Below, one piece after another: positions 42,111-50,077 of a DNA stretch of 64,000 nt. A program made the translations under genes and the position numbers. The DNA comes from Alphaproteobacteria bacterium (GTDB lineage: Bacteria > Pseudomonadota > Alphaproteobacteria > Reyranellales > Reyranellaceae). The stretch spans positions 1-64,000 of the forward strand of contig JAFKFK010000033.1 of assembly GCA_017307275.1 (NCBI GenBank). Direction: 5' to 3'. Position 1 is the first letter of the stretch, and every line of letters begins with the position of its first letter. Below the pieces are notes generated by a model that was given only the letters and a program-made list of their open reading frames with translations, did not search any database and was not told the origin of the DNA.

Positions 42111-42170
42111 AGATTGGTAAAGGGCAAACCTTTCCCTCTCCCAAGATGGCGCAGGCCGTCAGTATTGATG

Positions 42171-42302
42171 CCTCACTCTCGCCTCCGCCGATGCTTGGAT
42201 CGGATGCTTCTCCCCGAAGACCACGTTGAGGATGAGTGGTGGTCGTTCAGTCCTAGCTATCCAAGGTACATCGCACTTCAGTCCGAGCTACAGGAAGCTT
42301 AG
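42171..42302 (+). CDS. Doubtful short ORF (43 aa)
   Basis: From ATG 42168-42171 onward the frame reads MPHSRLRRCLDRMLLPEDHV and then EDEWWSFSPSYPRYIALQSE, a protein-like composition. No ribosome site or homologue is recognised, and it may be the tail of a lost gene at the island edge. The stretch 42111-42326 otherwise holds nothing identifiable. Confidence 0.2.
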   Translation, partial: PHSRLRRCLDRMLLPEDHVEDEWWSFSPSYPRYIALQSELQEA

Positions 42303-42326
42303 TAACCGGGCCCAATCTCTTCATTG

Positions 42327-43103
42327 TCACCTAGTACAGTACGCTTCGACTGGAAGGGCGAGGCTTGAGAACTTTCGTAGTTCGCGGGCAGAATCGTGCA
42401 GGAGCTGGCGTGATGCTTTCCGATTCGGGTTATCAGTGGAGTCGACCCATCGGCGCAATGCTGAGCGAAGTGTGCGGAACTCGTTAGCTGTAAAGTGAAG
42501 TCGAATACGCTTGGTCTTTGGCGTGAATGTGAATGTAGGGAGTGGCTTGTTTCCTAAGTAGTTCCGGTCCTTCGCGTATTTGAGGACCATCTTTATGAGC
42601 ATCAGTTCCCACTGCAGCGTCTTATCCGTGGGATTGAGTTTGGCGTTCGGATGGATGTCTTTTTTCTTGTGATAGTAGACTTTCCGCCACGGGATATAGT
42701 CGCGCAGTACTTTGTCGTCGACCGCCTCAACGGACTTCTTGCCAGCATACTCGTTCCAAAACTTCGACACGCGCTTGATCTGTCGAACCATGAAATGGCT
42801 CGTGTGCTTAATGCTTGAGCCACGTTTCGCGGCTTTACCAATTTTGTGGTCGTTCTCTCGATAGGTTTCGTATTCTTCGAGCACACTGCTAAGCGATCTC
42901 GATTGAACGGGGAGACCTTCTTCAAGTTTGTGCTCAGTGCGATGGAACAGTTTGGTGGCCGCCCGAGTGGCCTCGGCTTCGTTTGCTGTCTTCAAGCTTT
43001 TCCATAGATATCGTCGATTGCCGATAGCGATGCGCGCTTGCCAGATACCATTGCGGCGAAACAGCACCAGCTTTCCGCCTTCTAGGCGAATCTCATCGTC
43101 CAT
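42327..43103 (-). pseudogene. Tyrosine-recombinase integrase, C-terminally truncated
   Basis: The 258-residue frame has the arm-binding start (MDDEIRLEGGKLVLFRRNGI), the SAM-like core-binding region (SLSSVLEEYETYRENDHKIG, VSKFWNEYAGKKSVEAVDDK) and reaches HFTANEFRTLRSALRRWVDS. After NRKASRQLLHD the expected catalytic domain (Arg, His-x-x-Arg and Tyr) is missing and unrelated residues lead to a stop. It cannot recombine. GC content is distinctly lower than secA beside it, a sign of mobile origin. It points toward the ATPase cluster and sits at the probable right edge of a genomic island. Confidence 0.75.
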
Positions 43104-43458
43104 TTAGAAAGTCCCAGGTGGCAATGGCACGCCCATATCGTGGGTGGGTGTGGGGCGGCCATTGCCTTAGTGATATCCGGTGGGGTGCTACCGGATTTAC
43201 AGCTGTCCTTGGGAACGACAGCGCCATCACCCTATTGGCCAAACAAATTGCACTCCATTCCAAACGTCACCGAAATGGATGCAATCTCTGCGCATTGATA
43301 GCGCCAGCCCATCAAAAGCCGCGAAGCGAAGTATCGCGACGTTCAAAAGTTTTTGCCTAACATTTGCCTAGCAAACAAACACTTATCGCTAGTGCATAAC
43401 AAGTGCCTAGCAAAAACTGTTAGGTTTTAGATCGTTAAGTTATTGAAAAATAACGATC
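43104..43458. other. AT-rich intergenic edge with repeats (possible attachment region)
   Basis: These 355 bases hold no gene. The right third has short repeats: the palindrome TTTGC-CTA-GCAAA at 43363-43375, a second GCCTAGCAAA at 43405-43414, and an inverted pair CCTAACA (43356-43362) / TGTTAGG (43418-43424). Such a set of core and arm repeats next to an integrase is what an attL/attR site looks like. No matching copy was found at the far side of the accessory region by eye. Confidence 0.4.
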
Positions 43459-43459
43459 T
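43429..43459 (-). terminator. Inverted repeat at the secA 3' end
   Basis: AGATCGTTA (43429-43437) and TAACGATCT (43451-43459) form a 9-base perfect stem that begins at the last base of the secA stop codon. The inner GTTATT-TTTC-AATAAC can form a competing hairpin. It probably ends or stabilises the secA mRNA, though a T-tract is absent. It might instead belong to the element junction. Confidence 0.45.
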
Positions 43460-46227
43460 TATACTCGTCCATGACAGTGCTTGAACTTCTTGCCCGAACC
43501 GCAGGGGCAGGCAGCGTTGCGCGAGACCTTGCCCCAGGTTGAAGGATCGTTGGGATCGGCCGGGCCAGTCTTGGCGACCTGGCGGGGCCGATGCAGCGTC
43601 GCCACGCCGCCGCCGTCCGGGTCGGCCGGATCGTAGGCGGGGTCGTCGCTCATCGAAGCTGCGAGAGCAGGATCCTCGTGGACCTCGCGCATCTGTGCCG
43701 GCATTTCCGGCATCGGTGGCGGCTCCATGCGAATCTGGAGGGTCGCCAGCAAGGTCACCACCTGCTCGCGCAGGCCGGTCAGCAGGTCCTCGAAGAGATT
43801 GAACGCCTCGCGCTTGTACTCGTTCAGCGGATCCTTCTGGCCATAGGCGCGCAGCCCGATGCCCTGACGCAGATGGTCGAGATGCAGCAGGTGCTCCTTC
43901 CAGTTCTGGTCGAAGATCTGCATCAGCACGCTCTTCTCGACCTGGCGCCAGACATCCGGTCCGTACTGCGCCGCCTTCTGGGCGAACACGCGCTCGACCG
44001 CCTCGTTGAGGCGCGACTTGATCTCTTCGTCGGCGATGCCTTCTTCCTTGGCCCATTCGTCGACCGGCAGGTCGAGGCCGAAGATGCGCTTCACGTCTTC
44101 CTTGAGCTCGGGAATCTTCCACTGCTCGGCATAGACGTCTTCCGGCACGGTGCGCTTCACCACCGCATCGACCACATCGCGGCGCATGCCGGCGATGGTC
44201 TCCGAGACGTCCTCGGTGGCCATCAGCTCGATACGTTCGCGATAGATCTCCTGGCGCTGGGCGTTCATCACGTCGTCGAAACGCAGCAGGTTCTTGCGGA
44301 TCTCGAAGTTGCGGGCTTCGACCTTGCCCTGCGCCGTCTCGAGCGCCTTGTTGAGCCAGCGATGGGTCAGCGCCTCATCGTCGGCCATGCCCTTCTTCTG
44401 GACCCAGTCGAGCACCTTGTTGTTGCCGAAGATGCGCATCAGGTCGTCTTCCAGCGACAGGAAGAACTTCGAGGCGCCCGGATCGCCCTGGCGGCCAGAA
44501 CGGCCACGCAGCTGGTTGTCGATGCGGCGGCTCTCGTGCCGCTCGGTGCCGACGACGTAGAGGCCGCCGGCGGCGCGCACCAACTCGCGGTCGCGTTCGA
44601 CCTGGCCTTTGAGTTCGGCTGCGATGCGCTCGAGCTCGACCTTGCGCTGCGCCTCGTCGGGCAGCTTGGTCGCGAGTTCGGCCTCGGCCTGGGCCACCAG
44701 CATGTCGATGTTGCCGCCGAGCTGAATGTCGGTGCCGCGGCCGGCCATGTTGGTCGCGATGGTGACGGAGCCCGGCCGACCGGCCTGGGCAACGATCTGC
44801 GCTTCCTGGTCGTGGAAGCGGGCGTTCAGCACGTTGTGCGCAATGCCGGCCTTCTTGAGGGCGGCGGAGAGTTCCTCGGATTTCTCGATCGACACCGTGC
44901 CCACCAGCATCGGCTGCTGGCGTGCGCGACACTCCTCGATCAGCTTCACGATGGCGCGCGTCTTGTCGCCCAAGGTCCGGTAGATCTCGTCGTCGGCATC
45001 CTTGCGGGCGACCGGCACGTTGGTCGGAATCTCGACCACTTCGAGCTTGTAGATCTCGGCGAACTCGGAGGCTTCCGTCAGTGCCGTGCCGGTCATGCCG
45101 GCCAGCTTGGGATACATGCGGAAGAGGTTCTGGAAGGTGATCGAGGCCAGCGTCTGGTTCTCGCGCTGAATCTCGACTTGCTCCTTGGCCTCGAGCGCCT
45201 GATGCAGGCCCTCGGAATAGCGGCGGCCGGCCATCATGCGGCCGGTGAACTCGTCGATGATGACGACCTGGCCGTCCTTGACGATGTAGTCGACGTCCCG
45301 CGAGAACAGCTTGTGGGCGCGGAGTGCCTGCGTCACGTGATGCAGCACCGAAACCATGTTCGGCGCGTAGAGGCTGATGCCCTCGGGCAGCAGGCCGTCG
45401 CTGCGCAGGATATCCTCGACCGCCTCGACGCCGGCATCGGTCAGCACGACGGTGCGGTTCTTCTCGTCCTTCTCGAAATGCTCGGCCTTAAGGCGCGGGA
45501 TCACCGTGTCGGCGCGGCGATAGAGTTCCGAGGAATCCTCGGCCGGGCCCGAGATGATCAGGGGCGTGCGCGCCTCGTCGATCAGGATCGAATCGACTTC
45601 GTCGACGATCGCGAAGTTGAAGGGCCGCTGGACCATGGCGTCCTGGCGGTACTTCATGTTGTCGCGGAGATAGTCGAAGCCGATCTCGTTGTTCGTGCCG
45701 TAGGTGACGTCGCAGGCATAGGCAGCCTTGCGCTGCTCGTCGTCGAGCTCGTGCACGATCACGCCGACGGTCAGGCCGAGGAAGCGATAGACCCGGCCCA
45801 TCCACTCGGAGTCGCGGCGGGCGAGGTAGTCGTTCACGGTGACGACATGCACGCCCTTGCCTTCGAGGGCGTTGAGATAGACCGGCAGGGTGGCGACCAG
45901 CGTCTTGCCTTCGCCGGTCTTCATTTCGGCGATCTTGCCGCCGTGCAGGACCATGCCGCCCTTGAGCTGGACGTCGAAGTGGCGCTGGCCGAGCGCCCGC
46001 TTGGCTGCCTCGCGCACCGTGGCGAAGGCTTCGGCCTGGATGTCGTCGAGCGTCTCGCCCTTGGCGAGGCGTTCGCGGAACTCGGCAGTCTTGGCGCGCA
46101 ATGCGTCGTCGGAAAGCTTGGAGAACTCCGGTTCAAGCGCGTTGATCTTCGCCACAGGCTTGTCGAAGCCTTTGACGATGCGGTCATTGGCTGTCCCGAA
46201 GAGGCTCCGGGCGAGCGCCCCCAGCAT
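43459..46227 (-). CDS. secA: Preprotein translocase ATPase SecA
   Basis: SecA is the ATP motor that pushes Sec substrates through SecYEG. The 922-residue length is standard for alphaproteobacteria. Walker A lies in MKTGEGKTLVATLPVYLNAL, the DEAD-type motif in FAIVDEVDSILIDEARTPLI, helicase motif VI in RGRSGRQGDPGASKFFLSLE, and the zinc/SecB-binding tail is CPCGSGKKFKHCH. It is convergent with nothing (repeats lie downstream) and divergent from the parvulin gene. ATG at 46225-46227 has a GAGG ribosome site. Confidence 0.97.
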   Translation of the reverse strand: MLGALARSLFGTANDRIVKGFDKPVAKINALEPEFSKLSDDALRAKTAEFRERLAKGETLDDIQAEAFATVREAAKRALGQRHFDVQLKGGMVLHGGKIAEMKTGEGKTLVATLPVYLNALEGKGVHVVTVNDYLARRDSEWMGRVYRFLGLTVGVIVHELDDEQRKAAYACDVTYGTNNEIGFDYLRDNMKYRQDAMVQRPFNFAIVDEVDSILIDEARTPLIISGPAEDSSELYRRADTVIPRLKAEHFEKDEKNRTVVLTDAGVEAVEDILRSDGLLPEGISLYAPNMVSVLHHVTQALRAHKLFSRDVDYIVKDGQVVIIDEFTGRMMAGRRYSEGLHQALEAKEQVEIQRENQTLASITFQNLFRMYPKLAGMTGTALTEASEFAEIYKLEVVEIPTNVPVARKDADDEIYRTLGDKTRAIVKLIEECRARQQPMLVGTVSIEKSEELSAALKKAGIAHNVLNARFHDQEAQIVAQAGRPGSVTIATNMAGRGTDIQLGGNIDMLVAQAEAELATKLPDEAQRKVELERIAAELKGQVERDRELVRAAGGLYVVGTERHESRRIDNQLRGRSGRQGDPGASKFFLSLEDDLMRIFGNNKVLDWVQKKGMADDEALTHRWLNKALETAQGKVEARNFEIRKNLLRFDDVMNAQRQEIYRERIELMATEDVSETIAGMRRDVVDAVVKRTVPEDVYAEQWKIPELKEDVKRIFGLDLPVDEWAKEEGIADEEIKSRLNEAVERVFAQKAAQYGPDVWRQVEKSVLMQIFDQNWKEHLLHLDHLRQGIGLRAYGQKDPLNEYKREAFNLFEDLLTGLREQVVTLLATLQIRMEPPPMPEMPAQMREVHEDPALAASMSDDPAYDPADPDGGGVATLHRPRQVAKTGPADPNDPSTWGKVSRNAACPCGSGKKFKHCHGRV

Positions 46228-46253
46228 GAAAACCTCGATATTCTAATGACTTA

Positions 46254-46272
46254 GGCGGGCCTGCGGCCCGCC
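46254..46272 (-). repeat. Perfect GC hairpin in the secA leader
   Basis: GGCGGGCC and GGCCCGCC, separated by TGC, lie 27-45 bases upstream of the secA ATG. If transcribed, it makes a very stable stem just before the ribosome site and could limit SecA translation, or it could be a transcription boundary for the divergent genes. No arrest-peptide frame like SecM was found. Confidence 0.5.
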
Positions 46273-46506
46273 ATCCCAACCAGAGATAGAGAGCGGCCCC
46301 GGGAGTGTCAACGTAAGGTGCCGTGACACCCCTTGCCGCGAGAGAGGCTAGACCGCCATCGCCCTGCCATCGACGTCATGCTCACGGAAAAGTGCCGCAA
46401 TTCACCGCCATCAGCCGTGGCAACGGGGAGGCAGCGCTTGCTTGGTCCGACAGGGCCTGTGTAAACGGTTTGCGCCTTCCGCCACGAGTTGTCTTCGGAG
46501 CCTGCC

Positions 46507-47484
46507 ATGAGCCATCGTTTGCGCCCCCTGCGCCTCTTCCTTCTGAGCGGCGTGGCCGCCGCAATCGCAGGCTCGGCTTTTGCCCAGCAGCCGGCGCAGC
46601 AGCCTGCCAAGCCGCCGGCAAAGCCGCCGGCGCAGGCCGCCCAGCCGCTCAAGGATCCGATTGTTGCCACCGTCAACGGCCAGCCGGTTCGCCTTTCCGA
46701 CCTCGAGGTCGCCCAGCAGTCGCTGCCGGCCCAGTATCGCAGCATGCCGTTGCAGGCGGTGTTCCCGGCCCTGCTCGAGCGCATCATCGACAGCAAGCTG
46801 GTCGTCCAGGAAGGCAAGAAGAGCAAGACCAACGAGGATGCGGCGTTCAAGAAGCGCATGGCCTTCGTCGAGGAGCAGGTTCTCCAGGATTTCTGGATCC
46901 AGCGCGAGATCGCCAAGATGGTGACGGCCGAGAAGATCCAGCAGCGCTACCAGGAGCGGTTGAAGTCGATGCCGGCCGAGGAAGAGGTGCATGCGCGCCA
47001 CATCCTGGTCTCGACCGAAGACGAGGCGAAGGCGGTGATCGCCGAGCTGAAGAAGGGGACGGCCTTCGACAAGCTCGCCAAGGAGAAGTCGACCGACAAG
47101 GCTTCCGGTGCCGAAGGCGGCGACCTCGGCTGGTTCAAGAAGTCCGATATGGTGAAGGAATTCGCCGACGCGGCCTTTGGTCTCAAGAAGGGCGAGCTGA
47201 GCGAAACGCCGATCAAGACGCAGTTCGGTTACCACATCATCCAGATCGACGATCGCCGGACCGCCCCACCGCCGGCGCTCGAAGAGCTTTCGGACCAGAT
47301 CCGCGAGGAGCTGGCGCGCGAAGCCGTTACGGCCCAGCTCGACAAGCTGCGGGCCGGCGCCAAGATCGAGAAGTTCAACATGGACGGCAGCAAGGCGGAA
47401 GCAGCGCCAGCCGCCGCTCCGGCCAAGCCCGCCGCACCGGCGACGGCACCTGCCAAACCGGCTGCCCCGGCTACCCCTAAGTAA
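46507..47484 (+). CDS. Periplasmic parvulin-type peptidyl-prolyl isomerase
   Basis: The 325-residue protein has a signal peptide (MSHRLRPLRLFLLSGVAAAI, cleavage after AFAQ), a SurA-N-like helical part (VNGQPVRLSDLEVAQQSLPA) and a rotamase domain with EEVHARHILVSTEDEAKAVI, LAKEKSTDKASGAEGGDLGW and the QFGYHIIQIDDRR end. The Pro/Ala-rich tail is typical of alphaproteobacterial PpiC/SurA-like proteins. It helps fold outer-membrane proteins in the periplasm. It is divergent from secA and lies upstream of argJ. Confidence 0.92.
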   Translation: MSHRLRPLRLFLLSGVAAAIAGSAFAQQPAQQPAKPPAKPPAQAAQPLKDPIVATVNGQPVRLSDLEVAQQSLPAQYRSMPLQAVFPALLERIIDSKLVVQEGKKSKTNEDAAFKKRMAFVEEQVLQDFWIQREIAKMVTAEKIQQRYQERLKSMPAEEEVHARHILVSTEDEAKAVIAELKKGTAFDKLAKEKSTDKASGAEGGDLGWFKKSDMVKEFADAAFGLKKGELSETPIKTQFGYHIIQIDDRRTAPPPALEELSDQIREELAREAVTAQLDKLRAGAKIEKFNMDGSKAEAAPAAAPAKPAAPATAPAKPAAPATPK

Positions 47485-47528
47485 AACTCACGTTTTCGGG
47501 AGTTTCTGGTGTAGGCTCCGCCGTCCGG

Positions 47529-47546
47529 CGGCCGCCCCTGCGGCCG
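47529..47546 (+). repeat. GC hairpin between the parvulin gene and argJ
   Basis: CGGCCGC (47529-47535) pairs with GCGGCCG (47540-47546) around the loop CCCT, and the overlapping CCGCCG/CGGCGG can form an alternative stem. It sits 45 bases after the parvulin stop and just before argJ. No T-run follows, so it is not a classical terminator. Confidence 0.35.
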
Positions 47547-47562
47547 TCACAAGGGGAGTTCC

Positions 47563-48801
47563 ATGGCTGCCACGCATGCCCAATCGCCGCTTGCGCCGAA
47601 GACGACGCCAACCCTGCCGCGCATCGCGGGTGTGAAGCTCGGCTCGGCGAGTTCGGGTGTGCGCTACAAAGACCGCGACGATGTCATGCTGGCGGTGGTG
47701 CCGGCCGGGGCCACGATCGCGGGCGTCCTGACCCGGTCCAAGACCTGCTCGGCACCGGTCGACTGGTGCCGCAAGAATCTGGCGCGCGGCAAGGTGCGCG
47801 CCATCGTCGTCAATGCCGGCAACGCCAATGCCTTCACCGGCAAAGCCGGCGACAAGGCCGTGGAGGAGAGCACCCGCGCCATCGCCCAGGCATTGGGCTG
47901 CCCGCGGAACGAGGTTTTCATGGCCTCGACCGGTGTGATCGGCCAGCCGCTCGACTGGGAGAAGATCGCCGCCGTCGTGCCGGCGCTGATCAAGTCGGGC
48001 CGCGAGGATGGCTGGGCGGCCGCAGCGGCGGCCATCATGACCACCGACACTTTCCCCAAGCTCGCAACGCGCCATGCCAAGATCGGCGAGCGGACCGTGA
48101 CCATCAACGGCTTCTTGAAGGGCTCGGGCATGATCGCGCCCGACATGGCGACCATGCTGGGTTTTGCCTTTACCGATGCCAAGATACCCGGCCCCGTGCT
48201 GCAGAAGCTGCTGGCCGACGCCACCGACAAATCCCTGAACTGCGTTACCGTCGATGGCGACACGTCGACCAGCGATACACTCCTGCTGGTGGCGACCGGC
48301 GCTGCCCGCCATGCGCCGATCGAAGAGGCGGACGATCCGGTCCTGGTCGATTTCAAGCGTGCCCTCGACGAGGTGATGATCGAGCTGGCGCAGCTTCTGG
48401 CGCGCGACGGCGAGGGCGCCACCAAGTTTGTGACCATCAATGTCGGCGGAGCCTCCTCGAATGGCGCCGCGCGCAAGATCGGGCTGGCCGTTGCCAATTC
48501 GCCGCTGGTCAAGACCGCGATCGCCGGTGAGGACGCCAACTGGGGCCGCATCGTGATGGCGGTCGGAAAGTCGGGCGAGCGCGCCGACCGTGACAAGCTG
48601 CGCATCTCGATTGGCGGCGTGCGCATCACCGACGGCGGTCAGGTGGTGCCGAACTACGACGAGGAACCGGTGGTCCGGCATATCAAGGGCCAGGACGTGG
48701 TGATCGACATCGACCTCGGCATCGGCCGTGGCCGCGCCACCGTCTGGACCTGCGATCTGACGCACGGCTACATCGACATCAACGGCAGTTACCGCTCTTG
48801 A
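47563..48801 (+). CDS. argJ: Bifunctional glutamate N-acetyltransferase/amino-acid acetyltransferase
   Basis: ArgJ transfers acetyl from N-acetylornithine to glutamate and can also acetylate glutamate with acetyl-CoA, driving the cyclic arginine pathway. The 412-residue Ntn-fold protein self-cleaves before the Thr in PDMATMLGFAFTDA, which is present. Other hallmarks are NAGNANAFTGKAGDKAVEES, FMASTGVIGQPL, and TVDGDTSTSDTLLL. The terminal DINGSYRS is intact. It overlaps mutT by TTGA, a conserved pair. Confidence 0.96.
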   Translation: MAATHAQSPLAPKTTPTLPRIAGVKLGSASSGVRYKDRDDVMLAVVPAGATIAGVLTRSKTCSAPVDWCRKNLARGKVRAIVVNAGNANAFTGKAGDKAVEESTRAIAQALGCPRNEVFMASTGVIGQPLDWEKIAAVVPALIKSGREDGWAAAAAAIMTTDTFPKLATRHAKIGERTVTINGFLKGSGMIAPDMATMLGFAFTDAKIPGPVLQKLLADATDKSLNCVTVDGDTSTSDTLLLVATGAARHAPIEEADDPVLVDFKRALDEVMIELAQLLARDGEGATKFVTINVGGASSNGAARKIGLAVANSPLVKTAIAGEDANWGRIVMAVGKSGERADRDKLRISIGGVRITDGGQVVPNYDEEPVVRHIKGQDVVIDIDLGIGRGRATVWTCDLTHGYIDINGSYRS

Positions 48802-49250
48802 GCCAAACGTTCGACGAGGACTGCCCCGGCGGTACCCCGCCGCTGGGCGACCGACCGCTTGTGCTCGTGGCGGCGGTCGCGCTGGTCGATGTCGACAGCC
48901 GGGTGCTGATCGCTCAACGACCTCCCGGAAAGTCGATGGCAGGTCTTTGGGAGTTCCCGGGCGGTAAGGTCGATCCGGGTGAGACGCCCGAGCAGGCGCT
49001 GGTGCGGGAGCTGCACGAGGAACTCGGCATCCAGACCGCGACAAGCTGCCTGGCGCCAATCGCCTTTGCCAGCCACGGCTACGAGAAGTTCCACCTGCTG
49101 ATGCCGGTCTTCGCCTGCCGCAAATGGAGCGGCACGCCGCAGCCGCGCGAGGGCCAGGTCTTGAAGTGGGTGCCGCCGGTCGAACTCGCGCGCTATCCCA
49201 TGCCCCCGGCCGACCTGCCTCTGGTCGGCCTGTTGCGCGACCTTCTCTAG
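48798..49250 (+). CDS. mutT: 8-oxo-dGTP diphosphatase MutT
   Basis: The 150-residue Nudix hydrolase removes 8-oxo-dGTP to prevent A:T to C:G mutation. The Nudix box is intact: GGKVDPGETPEQALVRELHE followed by ELGI. LIAQRPPGKSMAGLWEFPGG upstream is typical of MutT. The TTG start overlaps the argJ stop; no ATG lies upstream within the box limits. The TAG shares CTAG with the convergent membrane-protein gene. Confidence 0.92.
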   Translation: MSQTFDEDCPGGTPPLGDRPLVLVAAVALVDVDSRVLIAQRPPGKSMAGLWEFPGGKVDPGETPEQALVRELHEELGIQTATSCLAPIAFASHGYEKFHLLMPVFACRKWSGTPQPREGQVLKWVPPVELARYPMPPADLPLVGLLRDLL

Positions 49251-50074
49251 CCGCGCTGCGAGACGGTCGACGGCAGGCTCGCCCCTTCGCGCCAGCCCGT
49301 CAGGCGGCGGAAGATGATGGCCTGGGCCGTCGCCAGCACGCCGTTGCCGGCATACGAGACCAGAAGAGCGAAGGTCCAGGTCACCACGTAGGAGGCGAAA
49401 TCGGCCCCCAGCACGCCGCGCATGACGCCGAGCAGGAGGAGCACCGAGGCGGCCGTCACCATGGTGCCGGCAAACGAAATCAGGAACAGCGACCCGACGA
49501 TGACCCAGCCATTGCCGCGGCTGAGGCCCCAGGAAAGAACAGGCGAACCCTGTTCGTCGACCGCGGTCGCTGCGAGGCCGAAGCTCACCCGCAGGGCGAT
49601 CAACGCCGAAACGATGAAGGCCGAGGCAAGCGGAGCCAGTAGCGTCTGCTTGGCCGCTGTCTCGGGATCGGGCGGCACGCCGGTGGTGAAGGCGGTCGGA
49701 TCAACCTCGCCCATCGTCAGAATGAAGGCGCAGAGCAGCAGGAACGTGGCGCCGCCGATCTTGATCAGGTGAACAAGGAAGGCCGTCTCGCGCGGCGACC
49801 AACCGAGCCCCGGCAGCCGGTCCAACCGATGCGGGCCGAGCAGTACGACTCTCTGCCAGGCAACCATGAACATGACCATCGGCACAACGTCGATCAGCTT
49901 TTCGGCCAGCACGGGAAGCAGAGATTCGCGCGGCATTTGCGAGCCGATGAGGCGAATCACCAACGAGAGGATCCAGGGAACCGTCACGAGATGAAAGAAG
50001 AGGCGGATGTTGGCGAAGAAGAAGCCGAAGCTTTCGGTGAGCACTTCGCTGAACCGCAATTTTACAGGAGGCAC
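49247..50074 (-). CDS. Polytopic membrane protein of unknown function
   Basis: The 275-residue protein has about six hydrophobic segments, including IRLFFHLVTVPWILSLVIRL, LIKIGGATFLLLCAFILTMG and IVGSLFLISFAGTMVTAASV. The N-terminal VKLRFSEVLTESFGFFFANI resembles the start of many alphaproteobacterial uncharacterised membrane proteins. No transport motif is recognised. The ATG is 3 bases from the stop of the methyltransferase gene on the same strand, so the two are probably co-transcribed. Confidence 0.75.
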   Translation of the reverse strand: MPPVKLRFSEVLTESFGFFFANIRLFFHLVTVPWILSLVIRLIGSQMPRESLLPVLAEKLIDVVPMVMFMVAWQRVVLLGPHRLDRLPGLGWSPRETAFLVHLIKIGGATFLLLCAFILTMGEVDPTAFTTGVPPDPETAAKQTLLAPLASAFIVSALIALRVSFGLAATAVDEQGSPVLSWGLSRGNGWVIVGSLFLISFAGTMVTAASVLLLLGVMRGVLGADFASYVVTWTFALLVSYAGNGVLATAQAIIFRRLTGWREGASLPSTVSQRG

Positions 50075-50077
50075 GAT

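Noticed and set aside
42116..42136. Weak AAAGG/CCTTT stem after the VirD4-like operon
   Set aside because: Only five pairs, no T-run; not enough to call a terminator.
43591..46254. Long open frame (887 codons) on the plus strand across secA
   Set aside because: It is antisense to secA, rich in His/Asp/Arg/Leu in the way GC-rich shadow frames are, and has no domain; secA is complete on the other strand.
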